Positions 57,501 through 64,000 of a stretch of DNA of 64,000 bases are shown here, in pieces (position 1 is the first letter of the stretch; each line of letters begins with the position of its first letter). The notes beneath the pieces were generated by a model. That model saw only the letters and a list, made by a program, of their open reading frames with translations, was not told the origin of the DNA and searched no databases. The stretch comes from Telopea speciosissima (Eukaryota > Streptophyta > Magnoliopsida > Proteales > Proteaceae). The position numbers and the translations under genes are program-made. The DNA lies in the NCBI RefSeq assembly GCF_018873765.1, contig NC_057925.1, positions 48,267,010 to 48,331,009 of the forward strand, in the 5' to 3' direction.

Positions 57501-60302
57501 GGCACACCGTCCCTGTGCGGTAAGCTAGGGAGTGGCGCCAATGGGGGTGCAAGGCGGGGCATCATACAGGATGGGCAGGGAAGTCATTTCAAGATAGGCG
57601 CTAGCTTGTGGTATACTGGTGGTATGCCCAACCTTTTCCCCTTTTTTTTTTTCTTCTAAATTCTGTCCTTTTTAAGTTTCTAATTCCTGTTGCCTACTGT
57701 TCTATTCGATTCAAATCTCAGACCCATTCTGAGATATCATAGTTTATATATTCTGGTTTTACTGTGATTCTGTCCTGCGTAGTTTTGTTCAATAATCTGC
57801 CCTACATGTTATCGTTCCGTATCATCCAACCTTGGAATTAAAAGATATTAAGTAGAACAAAAAACAGAGTATATGGTGTGTGACTTTAACAAAAATAAGA
57901 CTGAAAGTGGGGTGGTGAAAATTGATGATAGAGAGATACCACAAAGTGAAAATTTATGTACCTAGGTTCAGTCATAGATAAAGAAAGAATTAGAATAGGG
58001 TGGATGAAGTGGAAGGATGTGTCCGGAGTGTTGTGTGATCGCCGTATTTCTTTAAAATTCGAAGGAAAATTTTATAGGATAGTTATACGACCAGCAATGA
58101 TGTATTGAGCTGAATGTTGGGAATGAAGAAACAACATGTAAACATACTTAGTGTAGCTGACTTAAGGATGTTGAGATAAATGGGTGGTAAAATTAGAAAA
58201 GATAAAATAAGAAATGAACAAATAAGAGCTGATTTAGGAGTAGTTTCGATACATGATAAATTGCGAGAGAGTCGTTTGAGGTGGCATGGGCATATATGCA
58301 AGGCCTTTGAATGCGACAGTACTGAGGGATGATTTGATTCAGATTGAAGGAGCTAAGAGAGGCAGGTGTAGACCTAAAATGACTCTACGAGAAGTGGTGA
58401 GGAGAGACATGCATAACTTGGGACTAGAAATAAGTATGGCTTTGAATAGAGTTGATTGCATAAAACTGATCCATGTCTCTGACCCCATTTAGGTGGGATA
58501 AGGCTGAGTTGAGTTAAGTTGTATTGATCATTGGCTACCACATTTGTTTTCTCTTTCGGAGAAGTATTTATTAGTCTAGCATCATTCTTATTGCGTTTTA
58601 AAAGATTTTGTTTGGCATGTTTGTTTATATTGTTTAGTATGTAGTAATCTTTGGCTATTAGCCTTCTGTTCTATGTCCTCGGAAATATAAAGGAATTCTT
58701 AATATATGTTTCCTCATTGTTAGTTTGATCCTTAGCCTAAGTCTTGAAGGGAATTTGAATGCAGACTACAGTTGTAACAACGAGGCGGTTGCTGGAAAGA
58801 CTTGCTGTGCATTATGTGTCAGAGCGGATGGCATGGAAACTTCTGAAAGGTACTCCCTCTGCAACTGTGAGTCTTAAAAGGGGCAAAAGTAGGATAAATG
58901 AAATCACAGCTATTGATGTTATTATAGTATAGACCGTCGTCGTGGTTTCACATTGCACTGATTGCTAGTTGATAAAAAACTGATGTGTCAGGTGACTGTG
59001 TATAGCCTTCGTTCCCAGATATTTTCCAAATCTTTTGTTGCTATGTTGTTGTTCATGTGTTATTTTTGTTCTATCGGTCATTGCTAATAGTCAACTGATA
59101 TTGGATTTACGTGTATTAGATGCTCCAAAATCTGCAAAGCGCAAGGCCGGAAGGGGGATGCCTACTTTTGTTTACTTCTACAGCGTCAGTAGAACTACTT
59201 TTAGAGGTCAAACTCTTACATTCGAAATGATGTTCACTCTAATCACTGTGCTGGATGCCTGACACCTCCTCTGGTTCGGTTTATCAGGTCACTTGCTGGG
59301 AGTCTTAGCATCATGGTTTGTCCAAGTTGGAATTGAGATATACCGGTGCTTCTCTCGTATTGCCAATGATGAAGAGGTTGATCAGGTTGCTAAACGTGAA
59401 CAAATACGGGTTCTTGGGAAGAAAGTTTCAGGTGCAACTATAAGGTGTGGGTCAGCCTTGGTCTTTGCTTCTATTGGAGGTGGGATTGGTGCCCTTTTCC
59501 ATCCTTCAGCAGGGCAATGGATTGGTAAGCAGATTGCATTATGTTTTGACTCTTATGTTTCCCATTTAACAATGTTCAGACTGTTTTCGCATGGAAAGGA
59601 GTGTGGGAGCCCTAAAAGGGCATATCCAGTGCACGTGGTTCTCGCCACTGTGGTCTGGTTAACCAGTTTAATAGTTCCTATCATTGGATGTGACATCCTA
59701 ACTTTTCTGAGGTCTCCAATTTTCAGGTTCAGGTTATGTTCCTTATTTTAGTAATAAAAGTGGGGTTTGGTTTTGGGTTGCTCTCTGAGTTGTTAAACCC
59801 AGGGCCAATCATTGCTTTTACTGCTGGACCCAACACAAGCTGGTCCCGAGGTTCATATCCTTGGATTCCTTTCACCATTCTCTCCTCCCTGTTGGGGGGC
59901 AATAGAGATCGTCTACGGAGCTGCCCGTAGCAGCCTGTGCGGTGCAGACTGGGCCGCGTGCGCAATGACCGCCTTACCCCCTACCCAGTGTCTTGCCTGA
60001 GCGGGGGTAAGGTGGTCATTGCACGTGCGGCCCTGTCACGTCGCATAAGCTGCTACGGGCAGCTGGGCCATAGGAGATCTGGATCCGTTGGGGGGTGGGT
60101 TGAGGGGTGATGCTTTTATTTATCTGTTGTAGCCATTCTGCGGTTCCCATCCTGTATCAAGTTTTGATTCAAATTTTTGGTTTTTCTAATTGGCTAACAA
60201 ATCAAGTTGTGTGCCTTTCCTACAGGCTGTGCTATTGGGGACTTTACAGGGCCCATAATTGTGACGTTTTGCTTGGAGAGGGCTTTTCACCTGGAGGTTT
60301 AG
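42518..60302 (+). CDS. Tim17/Tim22/Tim23-family membrane protein, six exons over 17.8 kb
   Basis: Exons: 42518-42678, 49577-49919, 58765-58849, 59120-59206, 59288-59524, 60226-60302. All have GT/AG borders and consistent phases, giving 990 bp including the stop (329 residues). The N-terminus is MAGVALLLDLLRKNPSVSTQ. The middle has an acidic patch (NEDDDDFLQD) and TTVVTTRRLLERLAVHYVSE. The membrane region GHLLGVLASWFVQVGIEIYR and GATIRCGSALVFASIGGGIG carries the glycine-rich helices of the Tim17/22/23 family, and the protein ends GDFTGPIIVTFCLERAFHLEV. The sequence matches my memory of an Arabidopsis protein annotated as Tim17/Tim22/Tim23 family; the exact import role is not established by sequence. 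Introns 1 (6898 bp) and 2 (8845 bp) are swollen by transposons. Coding sequence looks intact. Confidence 0.9.
42679..45574. other. First part of intron 1, no insertion recognised
   Basis: Unique-looking A+T-rich intron DNA with a C15 run (43817-43831), CT-rich stretches and a G12 run (45343-45354). Short open frames have no recognisable motif. Confidence 0.5.
45575..47345 (+). mobile_element. RTE-clade LINE, copy A, 3'-incomplete
   Basis: Apurinic endonuclease domain is legible: KRRIRLAAWNIGSLIGK near 45690, INIACIQETRRKGKKAKELD near 45778, and the domain's end ERKHLITFKSGHHGSQIDFF near 46443 with TTHHRLLVMDMC near 46568. The copy then runs to 'gtctgaagtaaaagaagctttaaggaggatgaaagtaggcaagacacaaggtccagatg'-type sequence at the RT start, and stops near 47345, before the RT core. 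Frames are interrupted by several stops. An Au SINE is inserted at 45981-46160. Same strand as the host gene; the LINE 5' end matches copy B at 51775. Confidence 0.88.
45981..46160 (+). mobile_element. Au SINE inside LINE copy A, full length
   Basis: 180 bp. The A box TGGTGCAACGG (45995-46005) and B box GTTCGATTC (46039-46047) match the Pol III tRNA consensus. The body contains 'agcctctctgcgaagcaggggtaaggctg' and 'cctccccagaccccgcaatgg', with a T-rich 3' end. The 14-bp target duplication TTGGAGAAAGAGGT (45967-45980) / TTAGAGAAATAGGT (46161-46174) carries two differences. Confidence 0.95.
47346..48567. other. Intron 1 DNA with one unidentified open frame; possible LTR-type leader
   Basis: 47365-47559 (+) reads 64 residues (SIKATSGNVYRFQLIKLPDA, then a Lys/Glu and Val-rich tail) that I do not recognise; it lacks context for a gene. 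From 47690 to 48040 the sequence ('ccctatttaaattaatagaa', 'cggtgggaagcccaggtggttcgtac') has the feel of an LTR or retroelement leader, but no boundaries or partner are visible. Confidence 0.3.
48568..48597. repeat. Short interstitial (CCCTAA)5 array
   Basis: Five perfect hexamers CCCTAA. Most plants have the heptamer CCCTAAA at telomeres, so this is the vertebrate-type unit, and it sits in an intron. Nearby 'aaccctag/aaccctaaa' matches suggest local slippage of a C/A-rich sequence. Confidence 0.9.
48598..49576. other. End of intron 1, possible LTR-derived leader
   Basis: About 48770-49300 has a G/A-rich segment followed by 'caactatataaagataaagaatag', and could be a minus-oriented LTR fragment, but no TG...CA ends or partner were found. 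Confidence 0.3.
50395..50535 (-). mobile_element. tRNA-like SINE candidate in intron 2
   Basis: On the minus strand, 'GCCAGCTAGCGCAGCTGGTA' contains the A box TAGCGCAGCTGG (50514-50525). 42 nt further is the B box GATCAAATC (50472-50480). Both fit the tRNA-gene Pol III consensus at every fixed position. The body after the B box ('CTGCCTTCACCTGGGCGG', 'GGGAGGGTAAGG') is unrelated to Au SINE. Target duplication is unclear (TGCATG on both sides at most). Confidence 0.6.
50536..51774. other. Intron 2 DNA, no insertion recognised
   Basis: A+T-rich intron sequence; no motif or terminal repeat recognised. Confidence 0.45.
52181..52327 (-). mobile_element. Au SINE inside LINE copy B, opposite orientation
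   Basis: Reverse-strand Au SINE, nearly full length. The body includes 'gcgtacccagtgcatgaggctcccgc', 'ggggtctggggagggtc', 'ggagaggctgtttcc' and 'aactcgaaccc' (B-box complement). It has a perfect 15-bp target duplication GTTAGGAAAAGAGGT at 52166-52180 and 52328-52342. The target is the same LINE position that is occupied in copy A. Confidence 0.95.
54097..56623 (-). mobile_element. Short Ty3-derived LTR element (LARD/TRIM-like fossil)
   Basis: Direct LTRs lie at 54097-55118 and 55732-56623, flanked by the duplication CCCAC (54092-54096, 56624-56628). Read on the minus strand, LTRs start TGATGTA and end CTACATTA. The 5' LTR is followed by the primer site TGGTATCAAAGCC and an ATG (MEEGNSKNPNHALINASDDL, LKREVQELK), a gag start like that at 1856. 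The 613-bp interior goes from a short gag-like part straight to 'ttcgaggtcgaatttcttttaagtgggg', the conserved Ty3 stretch before the purine tract. All of pol is absent, so it is non-autonomous. The LTRs differ by many substitutions and indels, including a tandemly doubled ~80-bp segment in one, so it is clearly older than the Copia element. Confidence 0.82.
56629..57844. other. Foreign sequence inside LINE copy B, nature unresolved
   Basis: Together with about 54030-54091 this DNA separates the two halves of LINE copy B, and the Ty3 element lies within it. It contains a duplicated 'ccataacttaagttg' (56691, 56711), 'catctatataatagactt' and C/T-rich stretches, suggesting an LTR or solo LTR, but ends are not visible. 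57500-57620 is GC-rich and may be another small element. Confidence 0.35.
59612..59662 (-). mobile_element. Au SINE remnant in intron 5
   Basis: 'aaaagggcatatccagtgcacgtgg' and 'ctcgccactgtggtctgg' match the 3' body of Au SINE on the reverse strand; the rest is absent. Confidence 0.75.
59904..60080. mobile_element. Foldback MITE in intron 5
   Basis: Inverted arms: 'gagatcgtctacggagctgcccgtagcag' at the left and, reversed, 'agatctcctatggcccagctgcccgtagcag' at the right. Inner arms 'gcaatgaccgccttaccccc' and 'gggggtaaggtggtcattgc' also pair. About 177 bp. No target duplication assigned. Confidence 0.75.
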
Positions 60303-62510
60303 TATCCATGGGATTTGCTTAACATTTCTTAATTTATGCGCTGACTTGAAATTAGGACCAGTGCACCTTTATTGCGATTTAGATCTTCAAAACAGTTACT
60401 CGAAAGATTTAACTGTTTGTCTGAAAGCAACTATGGGACAGGTATTTGGAGTAGAAAAGCCACTTCACACCTCTAATAGGCTGTAGGCTGTAGGCTGAAG
60501 ACTCAGTTTGGGAGTGGAATTCCAATTGCTTTTCTTACAGATTTGTCTCACAAACTTGGTTGTAAGAAATTTTGGACCTTGAAAAATAAGTTGCTGATAA
60601 ACTGCCAGCATTCTTTCCTTGGCTCACGACTGTACTTGGAATGAATTAGATGATTCAGCTTTTGTTATCACTGACTGAATGGCTGTGGATGTGCAGTTAG
60701 TGGATTCTAGTCGTAGTAACCCATGTTACTCTCTCTAATTTCCTCTCGGAAATAAGTATTTTATTTTTTTTGGGGGGGGGGGGGGATGAAGAGAAGGGGA
60801 GTGTGTGCTACGCCGAGACAGAGAGGGAGAAAGGCAGGGCGGGGGACTAAATGACCAGCCTACCCCCATGAATGGCAATAATGATCACCCTGTTGATGTC
60901 ACCGAACCCTCTGCATACGGGCCAAGCTCTCCCACTGAACTCTTGCCCTTTCTTACCATGCAGTAGATCGTGCATAGCCGATAAATCGGAAAATTAATTG
61001 TTTGATTGTATTTCTTAGAATTGGCTGTTAAGGGTCAGATTACAATAACATGCTAACAATTAACAAGTCAACAAAAAAGATTGAGGATATGATTCAGGGG
61101 CTGTGCGAGTTCGGAGGAGAATCTGTGACGGTATGCATAGATTGAAGCCAAAACAGTAATTCAAAATTAATAGAGGTACTTTTTTTGGTTTTTTGAGAAA
61201 GGGGGGAAATCTCTTCCCCTTATACTGCGATCTGGTTGATTAGCCATAGGAGCTTATCTACATCCACGACTAAGACCAATGCTTATTCTGTTGTTGCTTC
61301 ACTGCAAACGTGGAAATCTCCTCCACCCCGACACAGGCCACAGCTTTTATAGATCTTACTAGTTAGGTCCATTGTGACCTGTAAGATATGAGACAAGCAT
61401 ACCTTCCTACTATCAAAATCCAGCAGATCCGAAGTGGGTACCCAATATAATTTCTGTGCAGTTTTTTTGGCAGTTAGTCTAGGAAGTGTCCAACCCAATA
61501 ACTACTGTGAGCTGAAAACAGGATTGATAGAGAGCCTGAGAGGCGTAAGGGGGAGGGGAATTGGGGGGGGGGGGGGGGATTGCACTATTCTCCAATTATC
61601 CATTCTTCTGAAGTGAAGGTCAAAGATACCGTGGTAGTTGATAGGAACACCACCCTGGGAAGACCACTTCCGGCTCTACTTAACTGTGTTGGTGACTGTT
61701 TTCTCATTCCTGCACGCACCAATTTCCTCGTTTCAGGAGAGCCATTGGTTAGTCTTCAGAATCCAATTACAAGTTGCGTGGGTCAGGTAGCAGATCCTTC
61801 TACAGCATCCAACCAGCACCAAGGTACTGTCTCCTCTGGACAAACAATACAAGGACCTGCAACAAAAAAAGGCTGTCGACCGACCACCCTTCAATTGTGG
61901 TTCATGAGGCTTGCCAATAAGCATAAGTTAAACTATTACAACTATCCCTGATTAACCAACACTGTATTGAGAATGATCTGGGACTGACAAACTCACCACT
62001 AAATTCATGCTTACCACAATTCATAACCTTTTTGTTTGGGGTGTGTGCGATTGTGGCCAACTACAAGTCAATCTCAATACTGCACCTTAGTACCTCAAGA
62101 AATTGAATTTTTTATTGCTACAAATCATCCGTAGCATCTAAGTCAATCTCAATACTGCACCTTTGTACCTCAAGAAATGGAGATTGTATGGCAAACAAAT
62201 CATCAGTTATAACTTCTGGAAAATTTTTCTGAAAGGCAATTTGTAAAGAACTCCAGTCAAAATTCATCCCAACATACAAGGAGCAACAAGACAATAAGAC
62301 CTTCCCAAAAGAATGACCCCTCTTTTCGTCCTATTAGTAAATTATCAATAGGCGAAATAAGGATATGGCACCATGATCAAAATGAGCTGTCAGAACCCTC
62401 TCTCAAGCTGAACATCCCTAGGAATTGCAAGAAAAGAAGATCCAAATCATCAGATAAAATAAAAATTATTTGCCCCACTTGCCCATGGAATAAAATTCTT
62501 CGTAACTCAG
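60303..62510. other. Intergenic region between the convergent Tim17-family and TIM50 genes
   Basis: Contains the 3' untranslated regions of both genes, G14 (60772-60785) and G16 (61563-61578) runs, and a GC-richer stretch at 60790-60930 that may be a small element. An open frame at 61580-61951 (+, 123 residues) has no recognisable motif. A two-copy tandem repeat of about 74 bp lies at 62066-62180 ('tcaatctcaatactgcacctt', 'gtacctcaagaaat'). Confidence 0.45.
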
Positions 62511-63907
62511 CTATTCCTCTTCTTCCTTAACGTCGCCAAAAATGGCCATGCTGCTTCTGTTCTTGCATCCGCCTGCATTATTGACACAGCAACACAAAAT
62601 GTCAAGCAGCATAAATAATAAAATATTACAGCAGCTCTCATTCAACTGATGCACAAAAATTAATGAATAAATTTTAACCACCAATCAAATAACCTGCATC
62701 AATCCCCACCTCTCCTAATCTAATCAGCCCAGTTCATTACTGGACCATGAAATCACCTTAACCATACAACTTAAAAGGCGGTTTTCTGGAAGGCCAATAA
62801 AGTTTTCAAACATCAAAAGCAAAATATTTATAAATAAAAATCTGATGGTTAGCAATCCACCAACCTTACAATCCTAAACATGAATAGAGCCCTCAACAAA
62901 GCAAGGGAAAATGATTGGGGGAAATAAAAAGAGAGCACCACTTTAACCTACACCATTTGTATTTTGGGATCATTCATGCATAGGCACAATTCAAGCTCCA
63001 GACAGACTCCCAAACATAGTACCAATCAACAGAGCAAGAATTAAGCTATTGACGTGTCTTAATGCACTCTATGTACTGCACCTCCAAAGCATAAATGATA
63101 CTGGTAGATAGATCGGGCACATGGGTAATTTGCAGATACATGTCACCCAATCATTAAGCAGAAATCAAAAGCTGTGTTGCAGAAACTGCAGATGAAGCTG
63201 GTCAATATCAGCAAACTGAAGAAAGTTGGCATATCAGAGACATTGATATTATCCTTATTAATAAGATACCACAAACTTACTGTAAATAGTCCAAGGCCAC
63301 AGAGCTACAGGCAATAATTGTTAATTGTCCATGTAACACAGAGACAAAGATGTATATGGCCCTTCTCATAAGCGGTCTTTTGAAATAATAACCAGTATGG
63401 GATTTTTAGTGGTATAAAGAATGAAGCTAAGGGATATGAAGACCAAAAATGGTCAACTGCAAACTTCATAGCTGCTTGAAGTAAGCAAACATAGAATGGA
63501 AAAGATATTACCTCTGATGCTCTTTCGACCGCTCAATAAATTCCTTAGCAATGTCCCGTCCTTGATAAGAGGCTAGAACTGGTCTTATATCAGCAGGTCT
63601 GTGGCGGGCCACATCTGTATAAGCCAAAGGTCAAATCAATAAATGTTTTCACTCCCAGAGGTGGATTCAAATTAGGAAAATCAACATAAGCACAAGTAAT
63701 GCATCTATTAGCAAAATTACAAGGAGAAAGTATCATGGTAGTTCACTTACATTCAAGAAATGGAATAAGATCCACAAGTGCAGTATCATCTGATTCAAGC
63801 TTCCAAGGCTTAATTGGAACACAATTTTCTGGCTGAAGGCAAGACTCATCTGCATGTCCACTCACATAGAGAACCCTTGAAGGGTCCCTATTCAGTTTTG
63901 CAAGGTC
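62511..63907 (-). CDS. TIM50: TIM50, mitochondrial inner-membrane import receptor subunit (3' end only)
   Basis: Three last exons are visible on the minus strand, 63751-63907, 63512-63614 and 62511-62572, with matching GT/AG borders and phases; the 5' part lies beyond the window. They encode the end of the FCP1/HAD-like domain and the conserved C-terminus: DLAKLNRDPSRVLYVSGHAD, ENCVPIKPWKLESDDTALVD, LIPFLEY, then VARHRPADIRPVLASYQGRD and IAKEFIERSKEHQR, then RMQEQKQHGHFGDVKEEEE and a stop. TIM50 is the intermembrane-space-facing receptor of the TIM23 complex that receives presequence proteins from the TOM complex. In yeast and plants the catalytic phosphatase residues of the fold are not conserved; that part is outside the window. 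The acidic tail is a little unusual compared with the basic ends I remember. Confidence 0.92.
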
Positions 63908-64000
63908 CTGCCAGAAAGGATTTTATTTTATTTTTATTTGATAGATGTAAAAAAATACAGCAAGGATTTTGTCATTCATATATATATATATGCACATCTC
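63908..64000 (-). other. TIM50: TIM50 intron running off the window
   Basis: Acceptor AG at 63908-63909 (minus strand); contains an AT microsatellite near 63980-63992. Confidence 0.7.

Larger units (their letters stand above)
51775..58528 (+). mobile_element. RTE-clade LINE, copy B, interrupted by later insertions
   Basis: 5' part 51775-54030 shares its start with copy A ('gcttagctagcgcatccc', 'caaaagcgtaggattagattag'). Endonuclease pieces are followed by RT pieces: PKIRVSEVKEALKRMKIG near 53290, FGFMPGRSTTKAIYLLERVL near 53590, and HIFFIDINKSYERVPRELIW near 53680. It resumes at about 57845 with the RT C-terminal part ('aaaaacagagtatatgg', 'cctaggttcagtcatag') and ends 'gaccccatttaggtgggataaggctgag' near 58528. 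Many frame breaks make it an old copy. Inside it are an Au SINE (52181-52327) and a composite insertion of about 3.8 kb (54030-57840). Confidence 0.88.

Noticed and set aside
61580-61951. 123-residue open frame downstream of the Tim17-family gene
   Set aside because: No recognisable motif, no splice or promoter context, next to a G16 run; kept only as part of the intergenic description.

Overview
The window is nuclear DNA of a flowering plant. It has intron-rich genes of plant type (class III chitinase, a Ycf33/DUF751-like plastid protein, a WSS1-like protease, TIM50), Au SINEs, CACTA, hAT and MULE DNA transposons, plant Copia and Ty3 LTR elements and RTE LINEs. Base composition is A+T-rich. 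I cannot place the species; a dicot or an early-diverging angiosperm is only a guess.

Layout. 1-15.4 kb is a pile of mobile elements with no host gene. A Copia element (2877-15417) is split by a hAT DNA transposon (5967-12906), and a solo LTR (7761-9470) sits inside the hAT transposase gene. To the left are an inverted-oriented Copia LTR and a Ty3-type fragment flanked by inverted LTR pieces. 15.4-30.6 kb is repeat-rich intergenic DNA: Au SINEs, a MULE-like element with a 10-bp target duplication, a decayed WAK-type receptor kinase, an L1-derived fragment, a CACTA end, two copies of an LTR-like repeat, a 447-bp tandem duplication and small MITEs.

31-64 kb holds the host genes. They are a single-exon secreted class III chitinase (+), a single-exon DUF751 plastid membrane protein (-), a four-exon WSS1-like DNA-protein crosslink protease (-), a six-exon Tim17/Tim22/Tim23-family gene spread over 17.8 kb (+), and the 3' end of TIM50 (-), which runs off the right edge. 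The two long introns of the Tim17-family gene hold RTE LINEs, SINEs and a short Ty3-derived element. It and TIM50 are convergent neighbours, and both families belong to mitochondrial inner-membrane import.

Most notable: two separate RTE LINE copies each carry an Au SINE at the same target position but in opposite orientations; the Copia/hAT/LTR nest, with the hAT and LTR layers bounded by target duplications; a MULE-like element that may carry captured gene sequence; a tRNA-like SINE candidate with perfect A and B boxes; a Pol III-type promoter arrangement (USE, TATA, T-run) inside a WSS1 intron; and a 23-bp hairpin with a GAAA loop near the hAT end. All family assignments come from reading the sequence; no search was run.
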